From the NCBI RefSeq assembly GCF_004962245.1, contig NZ_SUHQ01000005.1, positions 62,001-126,000 of the forward strand: 64,000 bases of DNA, given 5' to 3'. Positions 16,292 through 25,916 of this stretch are shown piece by piece; the first letter of the stretch is position 1; every line of letters begins with the position of its first letter. A model generated the notes under the pieces. It had not been told where the DNA came from. It saw only the letters and a list, made by a program, of their open reading frames with translations, and did not search any database. The position numbers were made by a program, and so were the translations under genes. Source of the stretch: Mesorhizobium sp. GTDB taxonomy: Bacteria > Pseudomonadota > Alphaproteobacteria > Rhizobiales > Rhizobiaceae.

Positions 16292-17332
16292 TCAGTTGCA
16301 GGCCGCCACGCTGCCGGCGGCGACGCCCGCGCAGACCGCGTCCTTCGTGATCCAGCCGGCGTCGATGACGACGTTGAGATTGTCCTTGGTGATGGCAATC
16401 GGCGTCAGGAACAGCGACTTGACGGCATTGCCGCCCGGCGTGGTGAAGTCCGTCACGCCCGCAATGTCGGTCATCTGCTTGCCGTCGGCAAGCTGCGAGG
16501 CGATCTCGGCAGCGTTCTTGCCGAGTTCGCGCGCGTCCTTCCACACCGATACGGTCTGTGTGCCGAGCGCGATGCGGTTCAGCGCGGCATGGTCGCCGTC
16601 CTGGCCCGACACCGGAACGGATCCGGCCAGGCCCTGCGCCGTCAGCGCCGCGACGACGCCGCCGGCGGTGCCGTCGTTGGCGGCAACCACCGCATCGACC
16701 TTGTTGTCGTTGGCGGTCAGGAACTGTTCCATGTTCTTCTGGGCGTTGGCGGGAAGCCAGCCGTCCGTATAGGCCTCGCCGACATTCTTGATCTTGCCGC
16801 TGTCGATGGCATCCTTGAGCACTTCCATGGAGCCGGCAAACAGAAAATCGGCATTCGGATCGGCGCCCGAGCCCTTGATGAAGACGTAATTGCCTTCCGG
16901 CGCCACCTTGAACACTTCGCGGGCCTGCATGCGGCCGACTTCCTGATTGTCGAAGGTCAGATAGAAGACGTCCTTGTTCTCGATCAGCCGGTCATAGCCG
17001 ACGACCGGAATGCCTTCATCCAGCGCCTTCTGCACCGCAGGCCCAATGGCCGAGGCATCCTGCGCCAGGATGATCAGCGCGTTGGCGCCCTGCGAGATCA
17101 GGCTCTCGACATCGGTCAACTGCTTGCCGGGATTGGATTGCGCATCGGCGGAAATATACTTGTCGCCGGCGGCCTCGATCGCTGTCTTCATGGCAGCTTC
17201 GTCGGTCTTCCAACGCTCTTCCTGGAAGTTCGACCACGAAACGCCAATGACCTTGTCCTTCGCCTGTGCGACCGACGCGAGCGTCAGCGACATGGCGACC
17301 CCCGCCAGGATGGCGGCTGTGAACCTCTTCAT
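16292..17332 (-). CDS. xylF: D-xylose-type periplasmic substrate-binding protein
   Basis: 346 residues with a signal peptide ending at VAQA. The mature part begins [20 protein letters not shown] and continues with [39 protein letters not shown] and [13 protein letters not shown], a pattern close to XylF of the PBP1 sugar-binder family. Lead gene of the operon, so abundant expression is expected. The ROK regulator gene diverges from it, with operator-like palindromes between. Confidence 0.88.
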   Translation of the reverse strand: MKRFTAAILAGVAMSLTLASVAQAKDKVIGVSWSNFQEERWKTDEAAMKTAIEAAGDKYISADAQSNPGKQLTDVESLISQGANALIILAQDASAIGPAVQKALDEGIPVVGYDRLIENKDVFYLTFDNQEVGRMQAREVFKVAPEGNYVFIKGSGADPNADFLFAGSMEVLKDAIDSGKIKNVGEAYTDGWLPANAQKNMEQFLTANDNKVDAVVAANDGTAGGVVAALTAQGLAGSVPVSGQDGDHAALNRIALGTQTVSVWKDARELGKNAAEIASQLADGKQMTDIAGVTDFTTPGGNAVKSLFLTPIAITKDNLNVVIDAGWITKDAVCAGVAAGSVAACN

Positions 17333-17396
17333 GATATTCCTCCCTGCACCACGTACGGCGCGATGAAACTAGCCCGAAGGCCGGCACAAAAGGCTT

Positions 17397-17421
17397 TATT
17401 TTTTCGAGCCTCGAAAAAATA
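17397..17421. promoter_or_regulatory. Operator-like palindrome 1 in the xylF-ROK intergenic region
   Basis: A perfect 25-bp palindrome with arms TATTTTTTCGAG and CTCGAAAAAATA about one central C. It lies 65 bp upstream of xylF. Confidence 0.75.
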
Positions 17422-17481
17422 CTGATCCAACGCCGAAGCGCTGTCAACATCAATTCTGATGGATTTTGAGGTCCTGTCGGC

Positions 17482-17505
17482 GTTTTTTCGAGTCTCGGAA
17501 TAAAT
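17482..17505. promoter_or_regulatory. Operator-like palindrome 2 in the xylF-ROK intergenic region
   Basis: An imperfect copy of the 17397-17421 site: TTTTTTCGAG, a single T, then CTCGGAATAAA. The two centres are about 83 bp apart (roughly eight helical turns), which would allow looping by a dimer-of-dimers ROK repressor. Confidence 0.65.
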
Positions 17506-17604
17506 AATGACAGGGCTGTCGGCTTCTGCCAATATTTGCTTGGTGTCGCCGACGGCCTTCGACATCACGAGAGGCCGCGAGGACGACCGGGAGGAAAGCA
17601 AGAC

Positions 17605-18852
17605 ATGTCGGTCGGAATCCGCCACGACGATTTGCGCCGGCGCAACCGGGCGATGGTGATTTCGGCCGTGCGCCGGGCCGGCCATCCGTCGCGGACCGAG
17701 ATCGCCGCGACCACCGGCCTCAGCCATTCGACCATCTCGGCGATCTCTTCGGACCTGATCCAGGAGGGCATCCTGGCCGAGAGCAGGGGAAGCGAAACCG
17801 TTTCGCTGAAGCGCGGCCGGCCGCAGGTCGGCCTCAGCCTCAATCCGGAAGCGGCTGCGGTGTTGGCCTTGGTATTGTCGCTGAATTTCCTTTCGGTCGC
17901 CGTCATCGATTATGCCGGGCAAGTGGTCGCCGAGGAACAGCGCCGGCTGGACACCCTGACCATGTCGCGCGACGAGCTGATCGGCGAATGTGTCGCCATC
18001 GTCCGGCGCCGGCTGGAAGATCCCGACCTTGATGTCCAAAGCGTCGCCCGCATCGCGCTGGCGATCCAGGGCATCACCGATTCCCATGCGCGCGCCATGC
18101 TGTGGTCGCCGATCACGCCGCAGACGAACATCGCTTTCGCCGACATTCTGGAAGACGAGTTCGGCATCCCGGCCACCATGGAGAACGACTGCAACATGAT
18201 GGCAGTGGCGCTGCGCTGGCGCGACCCGGATCGCTACCGCGACGATTTCATCGCCATCCTGCTCTCGCACGGCATCGGTATGGGGCTGGTGCTGAAAGGC
18301 GAACTGTTCACCGGTACCCATTCCTCAGGCGGCGAATTCGGCCACATGATCCATCGCCCGGGCGGTGCGCTCTGCCGCTGCGGGCGGCGCGGCTGCGTCG
18401 AGGCCTATGCCGGCAACTACGCCATCTGGCGCAACGCAAGGCAGTTGAGCGAGAACGCCGAGCCGGTCGCCGATGTCAGCGACGCCGACATGCGGGCACT
18501 GGCGGCTCGGGCTCGCGAGACGGATGGGCCGGAGCGCGAAGCCTACCGCAAGGCCGGCGAAGCGCTCGGCTTCGGGCTTGGCAGCCTGTTCGCGCTGATC
18601 GATCCGGCGCCGGTCGCCATGGTCGGCGCCAGCGCCGCCGCCTTCGACCTGATCGAACCTGCCCTGCGCGAAGCCATCGCCCAGACTGCCGGCGGCCAGC
18701 ATTCGGGCTCGATTTCCTTCGACACCGAGCCGAACGAGCTGCCGCTGATCCGCGAAGGCTGCGCCATGCGGGCGCTGAGCTTCGTCGACCAGGAGATTTT
18801 CGCGCCGGGTGTCCAGGCGAGAGGGGGCTCGGCGGGGAAGAACGTAGCTTGA
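17605..18852 (+). CDS. ROK-family transcriptional regulator of the xylose-type operon
   Basis: 415 residues from the ATG at 17605 (GGAGG 10 bp upstream). The N-terminal winged helix has GHPSRTEIAATTGLSHSTISAISSDLIQEGIL. The ROK domain has LSHGIGMGLVLKGELFTGTHSSGGEFGHM and the zinc motif CRCGRRGCVEAYAG. This is the layout of XylR/NagC-type repressors that sense a sugar. Divergent from xylF; the two palindromes between the genes are the likely binding sites. Confidence 0.87.
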   Translation: MSVGIRHDDLRRRNRAMVISAVRRAGHPSRTEIAATTGLSHSTISAISSDLIQEGILAESRGSETVSLKRGRPQVGLSLNPEAAAVLALVLSLNFLSVAVIDYAGQVVAEEQRRLDTLTMSRDELIGECVAIVRRRLEDPDLDVQSVARIALAIQGITDSHARAMLWSPITPQTNIAFADILEDEFGIPATMENDCNMMAVALRWRDPDRYRDDFIAILLSHGIGMGLVLKGELFTGTHSSGGEFGHMIHRPGGALCRCGRRGCVEAYAGNYAIWRNARQLSENAEPVADVSDADMRALAARARETDGPEREAYRKAGEALGFGLGSLFALIDPAPVAMVGASAAAFDLIEPALREAIAQTAGGQHSGSISFDTEPNELPLIREGCAMRALSFVDQEIFAPGVQARGGSAGKNVA

Positions 18853-19020
18853 ATTGACCGAGAGAGCGCGGGAGTTGGGATGTGCTGAGATTCAGGTCAG
18901 GCCGAGCCGAGAATGGTGGGTTCCGAGAACCGGAACGGAGCGGACATTTGGGTCCGTGAGTACCGAAAGCGCAGGAAGCCGTCGTTCGCAGGCCGGCATC
19001 ACCCGAATATCAGCACATCC

Positions 19021-19710
19021 CTAATCTTCCCTGATCGCATAGCCAGCACCGCGGATGGTGCGGATGACATCAGGCATGCGACCATTGTTGACCGCCTTGC
19101 GCAGCCGGCCGACATGGACGTCGACCGTGCGTTCGTCGATGTAGATCGTCTCGCCCCAGACATTGTCGAGCAACTGGCTGCGCGAGAACACCCGCCCCGG
19201 GTGCCGCATCATGAACTCGAGCAGCCGGAATTCGGTCGGCCCAAGCCGGATCTCGCTCTTCTTGCGGTAGACCCGGTGCGATTCGCGATCGAGCACGATG
19301 TCGCCGACCTTGAGAACGCTGGACAGCACTTCCGGCTTGGCGCGGCGCAGCAGCGCCTTGACCCTGGCCATGAATTCCGGAGTCGAGAACGGCTTGACCA
19401 GATAGTCGTCCGCTCCGGTGGAAAGGCCGCGCACCCGGTCGCTCTCCTCGCCGCGGGCGGTCAGCATGATGATCGGCAGCCGCTCGGTTTCCGGACGCAC
19501 CCGAAGACGCCGGCAAAGCTCGATGCCGGAAATCGCCGGCACCATCCAGTCCAGCACCAGAAGATCAGGCACGTTCTCCTGCAGCCGGATCTCGGCCTCG
19601 TCGCCGCGTGTCACCACCTCGACTTGGTAGCCTTCGGATTCAAGGTTGTAGCGGAGGAGGACGCCCAGAGGCTCTTCATCCTCCACCACCATGATGCGCG
19701 GCGCGATCAT
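19021..19710 (-). CDS. phoB: Phosphate regulon response regulator PhoB
   Basis: 229 residues. Receiver domain with acidic pair EDEE, phospho-acceptor Asp in LVLDWMVPAISGIELC and Lys in LVKPFS. OmpR-type winged helix with LGPTEFRLLEFMMRHPGRVFSRSQLLD, DERTVDVHVGRLRKA and IRTIRGAGYAIRED. The order pst-phoU-phoB is the usual rhizobial one. It activates Pho-box promoters under phosphate limitation, such as that upstream of pstS. Confidence 0.95.
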   Translation of the reverse strand: MIAPRIMVVEDEEPLGVLLRYNLESEGYQVEVVTRGDEAEIRLQENVPDLLVLDWMVPAISGIELCRRLRVRPETERLPIIMLTARGEESDRVRGLSTGADDYLVKPFSTPEFMARVKALLRRAKPEVLSSVLKVGDIVLDRESHRVYRKKSEIRLGPTEFRLLEFMMRHPGRVFSRSQLLDNVWGETIYIDERTVDVHVGRLRKAVNNGRMPDVIRTIRGAGYAIRED

Positions 19711-19726
19711 CGGCCGGTTACCCCTG

Positions 19727-20434
19727 TCATGTCGCCGGCGCCGACATTGTCGTTTCGTCGAGCTTCGGGCGGTCCGCCGGCAATTGCTTCCCGGTCACGA
19801 CATAGTAGGCGTTTTCGGCAATGTTAGTGACATGATCGCCGATACGCTCGAGATTCTTGGCGCAGAACAGAAGGTGTGTGCAGGCGGTTATGTTGCGCGG
19901 ATCCTCCATCATATAGGTCAGGAGTTCGCGAAAAACCGCCGTGTATTTCACGTCGATTCTCTCGTCGGCGGCGCGCAGTTCTTTCAACGCGTCGGCGTTG
20001 CGCGACACATAATGCTCGACCACGCCGCGAAGCTGATCGAGAACGAGATCCGCCATGGCGTCGATACCGTGCGAGAGATTGCGTGGCGTGGCGCTCTGTC
20101 CAACAGCGCTGACCCGCTTGGCTATGTTCTTGGCCAGGTCGCCGATGCGCTCGAGATCGCCTGCCATGCGGATTGCGCCGACCACGGCGCGCAGATCCTG
20201 CGCCATCGGCTGCCGCTTTGCGATCAGCGTGATCGCACTATCGTCGAGTTCGCGCTGCCGCGCATCCATGATCGTGTCGTCCGAGACGACGCGCTGCGCC
20301 ATCGCATTGTCTGACGCAAGCAACGCGCGGATCGCCGCCGCGACCATCGCGGCCGCGAGCTCGTCCATGTCGCGGAGCAGCCGGTCGATGTGCTCCAATT
20401 CCTCGTCGAAAGATGCGACGGTGTGTTCACCCAT
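19727..20434 (-). CDS. phoU: Phosphate signalling protein PhoU
   Basis: 235 residues from the ATG at 20434. Two three-helix repeats, with E/D-rich metal-binding motifs around LERIGDLAKNIAKR in the first and LERIGDHVTNIAEN in the second. PhoU links PstSCAB to PhoR and keeps the Pho regulon off when phosphate is sufficient. Lies between pstB and phoB. Confidence 0.94.
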   Translation of the reverse strand: MGEHTVASFDEELEHIDRLLRDMDELAAAMVAAAIRALLASDNAMAQRVVSDDTIMDARQRELDDSAITLIAKRQPMAQDLRAVVGAIRMAGDLERIGDLAKNIAKRVSAVGQSATPRNLSHGIDAMADLVLDQLRGVVEHYVSRNADALKELRAADERIDVKYTAVFRELLTYMMEDPRNITACTHLLFCAKNLERIGDHVTNIAENAYYVVTGKQLPADRPKLDETTMSAPAT

Positions 20435-20472
20435 GATACTGTCCTCGTGTTCGAAATTCGCCGCCGGGCCGC

Positions 20473-21288
20473 TCAACCGAACCGGCCGGTGATGTAGTCC
20501 TGGGTGCGTTTGTCGTCGGGGTTGGTGAACATCTTGTCGGTCGCGCCCTCCTCGACCAGATAGCCGAGGTGGAACATCGCCGTGCGCTGCGACACGCGCG
20601 CTGCCTGCTGCATCGAATGAGTGACGATGACGATCGTGTAGTTCTGGCGCAGTTCGTCAATCAGTTCCTCGACGCGGGCGGTGGCGATCGGATCGAGCGC
20701 TGAACAGGGTTCGTCCATCAGGATCACTTCCGGCGACACCGCGATGGCGCGCGCGATGCACAGGCGCTGCTGCTGTCCGCCGGAGAGGCCAGTACCCGAC
20801 TCGAGCAGGCGATCCTTGACCTCGTTGAACAGGCCGGCCTTCTTCAGGCTCGATTCAACGATGCCGTCCAACTCCGCCTTACCCCTGGCCAGGCCGTGAA
20901 TGCGTGGACCGTAGGCGACGTTTTCGTAGATCGACTTCGGAAACGGGTTCGGCTTCTGGAACACCATGCCGACGCGAGCTCTGAGCTCGACGACATCGAT
21001 TTTCGGATCGTAGATATCTTCGCTGTCGAGCGTGATCTTGCCGCTCACCCGCGCGATGTCGATCGTGTCGTTCATTCGGTTCAGGCAACGCAGGAAGGTC
21101 GACTTGCCGCAGCCCGATGGGCCGATCAACGCCGTCACCTGGTTCTCGCGGACATCGAGATCCACGTCGAACAGGGCCCGCTTCTCGCCGTAATGAACGG
21201 AGACCTTTTCGCCCTTCATCTTGATCGAGGGTTCGTTGGCCCCGCTACTCAGTTTCTGTTCGACGCTGGCTTCCGTCATGATGTTCAT
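20473..21288 (-). CDS. pstB: Phosphate ABC transporter ATP-binding protein
   Basis: 271 residues. Walker [10 protein letters not shown], signature [14 protein letters not shown], Walker [14 protein letters not shown] and switch His in VTHSMQQA. The PstB-specific stretch [26 protein letters not shown] is present. It carries a rhizobial N-terminal extension of about 20 residues. GGAG lies 8 bp before the ATG at 21288. Confidence 0.95.
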   Translation of the reverse strand: MNIMTEASVEQKLSSGANEPSIKMKGEKVSVHYGEKRALFDVDLDVRENQVTALIGPSGCGKSTFLRCLNRMNDTIDIARVSGKITLDSEDIYDPKIDVVELRARVGMVFQKPNPFPKSIYENVAYGPRIHGLARGKAELDGIVESSLKKAGLFNEVKDRLLESGTGLSGGQQQRLCIARAIAVSPEVILMDEPCSALDPIATARVEELIDELRQNYTIVIVTHSMQQAARVSQRTAMFHLGYLVEEGATDKMFTNPDDKRTQDYITGRFG

Positions 21289-21300
21289 ATCCTCTACTCC

Positions 21301-22914
21301 TTACCAGCGCCGCTCGAAGCGCCTGCGCAGTATCACTGCAATGGCATTCATGATGACCAAAAACAGCAGCAAGATCAAAATCGCCGCCGACGTCTTCTGC
21401 TGGAATCCGGCTTCCGGGAAATCGGCCCACATGAATATCTGCACCGGCAGGATCGTCGCGGGATCGGTGAAGCCGCCGGGAATGTCGACGATGAAGGCGA
21501 CCATGCCGATCATCAGCAACGGCGCGGTCTCGCCCAGCGCATGCGCCATTCCGAGGATGGTGCCGGTCATGATACCCGGCATCGCCAGCGGCAGGACGTG
21601 ATGGAATACGGTCTGGACCTTGGACGCTCCGATGCCAAGCGCCGCCTCGCGGATCGACGGTGGCACCGCGCGTAGCGAAGCGCGTGAGGCGATAATGATG
21701 ATCGGCAGGGTCATCAGCGCCAGCACCATGCCGCCGACCACCGGGGCCGAGCGCGGCAGGCCGAAGAAATTCAGGAATACAGCAAGTCCAAGCAGTCCGA
21801 AGACGATCGAAGGCACCGCCGCCAGATTGTTGATATTCACTTCGATGATCGTCGTCAGCCGGTTCTTGGGCGCAAATTCCTCAAGATAAATCGCCGCCGA
21901 GACGCCGATCGGGAAGGCGATGGCAAGCGTTACGATCATGGTCAGGAACGATCCGACGACCGCGCCCCAGACACCGGCCAGTTCCGGCTCGCGACTGGCG
22001 CCGGTGAAGAAGAAGATCGAGTTGAACCGGCTTTCGATCAGGCCGGCGCTCTTCAACGTGTCAAGCCACACGATTTCCTTGTCCGAAATCTTTCGCGATG
22101 CTTCCGGCGTATCGATGACGCGCAGAGATGCCTGGCCGCTCGCGGCGGGCGCCGTGCTGTCCAGCGCCTCGATCACCGTGCCCTTTGCGATCGCCGTCCC
22201 GTTGGCCCCAGGCGACAGCGCGGTCAGCTTGACCGTACCGCCGTTGAACACGACCAGCAGCGACGATGCGCCGCTCGTCAGCGTGAGCATGCCGTTTTCG
22301 GCCTCGGTCGCACCATGACCGCGCGCCAACGCCAGCATGCCATTGTCGCCGAAAGTCAGGTCGATGTCGCCGCTGGTTCCCGAAGGCGTGACGCTTGTCG
22401 AAATCGCTTCGTCCGAACCGACGTCGGCAAGCAAACCCTTGAGATAGAGGTCGGCAAAATCGTCAAGTGGAACCGCATAATCCACCGTTCCTCCGAGCAT
22501 CCCCGGATCAGCCGCAATATCTTTGCGCAGGAAGACGCCCGTGCCGGTGGAAATCAGCCCGCGCAGCAGCCGCTTGTCCTGACGGCGCGTCACATCCGGA
22601 AATTTTGCCGCAAGCGCTTCCTGGGCGATGGAGTCATAGTTCACTTCATCGAGTTTCGCCGGGTCGACCTTGGCCGCCGAAAGATCGATCGGCAGCGTCA
22701 GATAGTTCAGCCGCAGCGCCGGGATCGCCTGCGTGACGACCGTCGATAGGAGCAGCACAAGGAAGAAGCCGGCCAACGCGACGGCTCCGGCGCCGAGCCA
22801 CTTGAACCACGCTTCCGCGCGGTAACGGCCCTTCAGCCGCGCCTTCGCGGCATCGTCGGTATGAATGCTGACCGGCCGTCCGCCGGCGCCAAATGACGCG
22901 ATCGCATCAGTCAT
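21301..22914 (-). CDS. pstA: Phosphate ABC transporter permease PstA, long form
   Basis: 537 residues from the ATG at 22914, overlapping the end of pstC by 8 bp. A cytoplasmic N-terminus and first membrane segment (about 40-60) are followed by a large non-membrane insert of about 200 residues (DUF3333-like). The PstA permease domain then has GVSAAIYLEEFAPKN, EVNINNLAAVPSIVFGLLG, ALMTLPIIIIASRASL and MAHALGETAPLL. Enterobacterial PstA is about 300 residues; the extension is normal for alphaproteobacteria. Confidence 0.92.
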   Translation of the reverse strand: MTDAIASFGAGGRPVSIHTDDAAKARLKGRYRAEAWFKWLGAGAVALAGFFLVLLLSTVVTQAIPALRLNYLTLPIDLSAAKVDPAKLDEVNYDSIAQEALAAKFPDVTRRQDKRLLRGLISTGTGVFLRKDIAADPGMLGGTVDYAVPLDDFADLYLKGLLADVGSDEAISTSVTPSGTSGDIDLTFGDNGMLALARGHGATEAENGMLTLTSGASSLLVVFNGGTVKLTALSPGANGTAIAKGTVIEALDSTAPAASGQASLRVIDTPEASRKISDKEIVWLDTLKSAGLIESRFNSIFFFTGASREPELAGVWGAVVGSFLTMIVTLAIAFPIGVSAAIYLEEFAPKNRLTTIIEVNINNLAAVPSIVFGLLGLAVFLNFFGLPRSAPVVGGMVLALMTLPIIIIASRASLRAVPPSIREAALGIGASKVQTVFHHVLPLAMPGIMTGTILGMAHALGETAPLLMIGMVAFIVDIPGGFTDPATILPVQIFMWADFPEAGFQQKTSAAILILLLFLVIMNAIAVILRRRFERRW

Positions 22915-24295
22915 ATTGCTCTCGGTATTTCTGGACGACGCGCAAAGCGACGATGTTGAGGGTAAGCGTGATGCAGAACAGCACCAGGCCGAGCGCGAAG
23001 GCTGCAAGCGTCTTGGCGCTGTCGAATTCCTGGTCGCCCACAAGCAGCGTCACGATCTGCACCGTCACGGTGGTGACCGCTTCGAGCGGGTTGGCCGTGA
23101 GATTTGCCGCCAGCCCCGCCGCCATGACCACGATCATTGTTTCGCCGATCGCGCGGCTGACGGCGAGCAGCATCGCCGAAACGATGCCCGGAAGGGCGGC
23201 GGGAAGAATCACCTTGCGAATGGTTTCCGACTTGGTCGCGCCGAGGCCGGCGGAACCGTCTCTGAGGGATTGCGGAACAGCGTTGATCACATCGTCGGAA
23301 AGCGAGGAAACGAAGGGAATGATCATGATACCCATGACCACGCCTGCGGCGAGCGCGGATTCGGACGCAACGCTTAGGCCCAGACTTTCGCCGATACCAC
23401 GGAAGTAGGGCGCGACCGTCAGCGCGGCGAAGAAGCCGTAGACGACGGTCGGAATGCCGGCGAGGATTTCCAGCACCGGCTTTGCAACCGCGCGGACGCT
23501 TTTGGAAGCGTAATCCGAAAGATAGATCGCGGCCATCAGCCCGATAGGCGCGGCCACCAGCATGGCGATGAAGGTGATGAGCAAGGTGCCGGCAAAGAGC
23601 GGCACCGCGCCAAAAATGTCCTGGTTGACGGCGCCGGCTTCCGTTCCCGCGCCGGTGAAGGCGCTCTGCGGCGACCAGTGCGTGCCGAACAGGAACTTGT
23701 AGAACGGCACTTGTTGGAAGAACCGCAGCGATTCGAAGATCAGCGACAGGACGATGCCGATCGTCGTCAGGATCGCGACTACCGAACAGGCGATCAAGAA
23801 TGCGCGAAGAACGCGCTCCACCACATGGCGCGCCCGGTAGGCCTGTGCGATGCGCGAATAGGCCCAGTAAAATCCGGACGCGGAAAGCAGGAGCGCGACG
23901 GCCCAGATGATCCAGGTGCTGGTCGCGTGGATTGATTTGTAGACGGCAGCGGCCGCCTCTTTCGTGGGATCGGCGAAGCCGACAAGCCCGCCAAAGGCCA
24001 TCGCGCGAGCGTCGCGGATAAAAGCTTCGACCTGCGGAACGCCCATTCCCGACAACTCGGCGGAGAAGCGGTCGGTAATGATCGACGCTTCAATTCCCGG
24101 CGTCACCATCGACCACAACACGATCGCAAGCAGCGCGGGACCGGCAGCAAAAAGCGCCAGAAACATGCCATGCTGGCCAGGCAGCGAATGCAGCCGCGCG
24201 ACGTCGCCATTGACACTGGCAACAGCACGTGTCCGGCCGATCCAATAGGCCGCGGCGGCCAGAACCAGGAGAAGAACAACGAGATAACCGACCAT
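22907..24295 (-). CDS. pstC: Phosphate ABC transporter permease PstC
   Basis: 462 residues, longer than the roughly 320 of E. coli, with extra N-terminal membrane and periplasmic sequence. The permease core has PIGLMAAIYLSDYAS, LEILAGIPTVVYGFFAALTVAP, IMIIPFVSSLSDDVINAVPQSLRDGS and VSRAIGETMIVVMAAG. Its end overlaps pstA, so the two are coupled. Confidence 0.93.
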   Translation of the reverse strand: MVGYLVVLLLVLAAAAYWIGRTRAVASVNGDVARLHSLPGQHGMFLALFAAGPALLAIVLWSMVTPGIEASIITDRFSAELSGMGVPQVEAFIRDARAMAFGGLVGFADPTKEAAAAVYKSIHATSTWIIWAVALLLSASGFYWAYSRIAQAYRARHVVERVLRAFLIACSVVAILTTIGIVLSLIFESLRFFQQVPFYKFLFGTHWSPQSAFTGAGTEAGAVNQDIFGAVPLFAGTLLITFIAMLVAAPIGLMAAIYLSDYASKSVRAVAKPVLEILAGIPTVVYGFFAALTVAPYFRGIGESLGLSVASESALAAGVVMGIMIIPFVSSLSDDVINAVPQSLRDGSAGLGATKSETIRKVILPAALPGIVSAMLLAVSRAIGETMIVVMAAGLAANLTANPLEAVTTVTVQIVTLLVGDQEFDSAKTLAAFALGLVLFCITLTLNIVALRVVQKYREQYD

Positions 24296-24335
24296 GATTC
24301 AGGACGTCCCCTCGACCGCCGGTCATTCACCGGCT

Positions 24336-24368
24336 CAAAGCACGGGACGTTGGTCCCGCGCTTTGTGC
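24336..24368 (-). promoter_or_regulatory. Hairpin between pstS and pstC
   Basis: An inverted repeat of about 12 bp (AAAGCGCGGGAC against GTCCCGTGCTTT on the minus strand, one G-T mismatch) in the 120-bp pstS-pstC gap, without a U-run. Likely an mRNA-stabilising or attenuating element that keeps pstS in excess. It also resembles the B palindrome of the local mosaic repeats. Confidence 0.55.
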
Positions 24369-24415
24369 TTTTGATCATGAGGGTCAGAGCGGATATTCGC
24401 CCGGACCCCGAAACA

Positions 24416-25420
24416 TCAGGACCCCATGCCCTTCAGGGCCTTGGCGTTTTCGGCCCACTTGGCGCGCTCGGCGTCCGGCAGCGGGATCAGGCCCTTATCG
24501 GCGAGATAGCCATCAGGACCCCATGCACCCTCCGAGGTGTACTCGGCGATGAACTCTTGCATGCCGGGGATGACGCCGACATGCTCTTTCTTGGCATAGA
24601 TATAGAGCGAGCGGGAAACGCCGTAGTCGCCGGACGCGATGTTCTCGAAGGTCGGCTCGACGCCGTCGATCTTGTGGCCCTGCAGCTTATCGGCGTTCTG
24701 GTCAAGGAACGAGAAGCCAAAGACGCCGAAGGCATTGGCGTTGGCTTCCAGCTTCTGGACGATCAGATTGTCGTTTTCGCCGGCTTCGACAAAAGCGCCG
24801 TCTTCGCGGATTTCGCCGCAGCCCTTTTCATTAGCCGCCTTCACTTCTTCCTGGCAGGCCGCATCCATGACGAGTTCAACGAACGCGTCGCGCGTGCCAG
24901 ACGTGGGCGGCGGGCCAAGCACCTCGATTTTTGTCGCGGGAAGCGACGCATCGACATCCGACCAGTTCACGTAGGGATTGGGAACGACCTTTCCGTCAAC
25001 GGCGACATTCTTGGCGAGCGCCTTGAAAATCTGCTCCTTGGTCAGATCGACTACAGTCCCCGCCTTCGAGTTGGCGAGCACGATGCCGTCGAAGCCGACC
25101 TTGATCTCGACCGGCGTTACGCCGTTTGCCTTGCAGGTTTCAAGTTCGCTGTCCTTGATGGCGCGCGAGGCATTGGTGAAGTCAGCGGTATTTTCGCCGA
25201 CGCCCTGGCAAAACAGCTTCATGCCACCACCGGTGCCAGTCGATTCGACGACCGGGGTCTTGATCTTTCCGCTCTGGCCGAGCTTTTCAGCGACAGCCGT
25301 CGTAAAGGGGAACACTGTGGACGAACCAACGATTTGAATCTGGTCGCGCGCGGCGGCATAACCAGCCGACGCAGCGAGCGCGAGCGCCGCGGCCGACGCC
25401 GTAAGGATGAATTTGTTCAT
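24416..25420 (-). CDS. pstS: Phosphate-binding periplasmic protein PstS
   Basis: 334 residues from the ATG at 25420 (AGGAG upstream), with a signal peptide ending at AAARD. Phosphate-binding loops are visible as IQIVGSSTVFPFTTAVAE, ESTGTGGGMKLFCQG and PPPTSGTRDAFVELV. Lead gene of pstSCAB-phoU-phoB, with a three-heptamer Pho box 80 bp upstream. Confidence 0.95.
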   Translation of the reverse strand: MNKFILTASAAALALAASAGYAAARDQIQIVGSSTVFPFTTAVAEKLGQSGKIKTPVVESTGTGGGMKLFCQGVGENTADFTNASRAIKDSELETCKANGVTPVEIKVGFDGIVLANSKAGTVVDLTKEQIFKALAKNVAVDGKVVPNPYVNWSDVDASLPATKIEVLGPPPTSGTRDAFVELVMDAACQEEVKAANEKGCGEIREDGAFVEAGENDNLIVQKLEANANAFGVFGFSFLDQNADKLQGHKIDGVEPTFENIASGDYGVSRSLYIYAKKEHVGVIPGMQEFIAEYTSEGAWGPDGYLADKGLIPLPDAERAKWAENAKALKGMGS

Positions 25421-25497
25421 GTGGCCTGCTCCTGTTCGGAAGATGGTCTCTCGGCGCCATTGTCTGTTGGCGCCCGGTGAGGCCATAGCCCCCGATT

Positions 25498-25526
25498 ATT
25501 ACAGTCACATGACAGTTTCATGTCAC
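25498..25526 (-). promoter_or_regulatory. Pho box, three heptamers at 11-bp spacing
   Basis: Minus strand: GTGACAT, GAAA, CTGTCAT, GTGA, CTGTAAT. This is the PhoB site pattern CTGTCAT-N4 repeated three times (first and third heptamers with one or two mismatches). Confidence 0.88.
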
Positions 25527-25717
25527 CCCGGTAACGCCGCACAGCCATGGCGAAAAGGGATGGCCGCTGGTCCCGCCAGCATAGCCGTGGTTTGTCGCCG
25601 GAATCAGTGGCTTGCACGGTTTCCGACCGGCATTTCCCCTCGACAGTCGGCGTCGAAAAGAAAATCCGGGCGGGAGCGCGTTGCATGCGGCCAGATCATG
25701 TCCAGGCCGCGCCATCG

Positions 25718-25858
25718 CCGAAACAGGTCCGTTGGGGTAGATCTGACCCTGTTTCTTGCCGGCGGTCGCTGCTCCCGCCCGTAACTGGAGGAGCGGAACT
25801 CGAATGCGCTTATTGTTCCAACCGGTCGTACGCTTTGGTATGGTGCGATCGCACCATA
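25718..25858. promoter_or_regulatory. Orphan inverted repeats in the pstS-upstream gap
   Basis: The gap from 25527 to 25916 has no supported gene. It holds an inverted repeat GAAACAGGTC / GACCCTGTTTC (about 25718-25758, 15-nt loop) and a perfect 20-bp palindrome TATGGTGCGATCGCACCATA at 25839-25858. The palindrome looks like an operator, but neither flanking feature is an obvious target. Confidence 0.45.
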
Positions 25859-25916
25859 GTCTTGTCCGCAGCGCGTTGCCGAATCTCGGCTAAACGCCAC
25901 AGCCCGACGGGAGACC

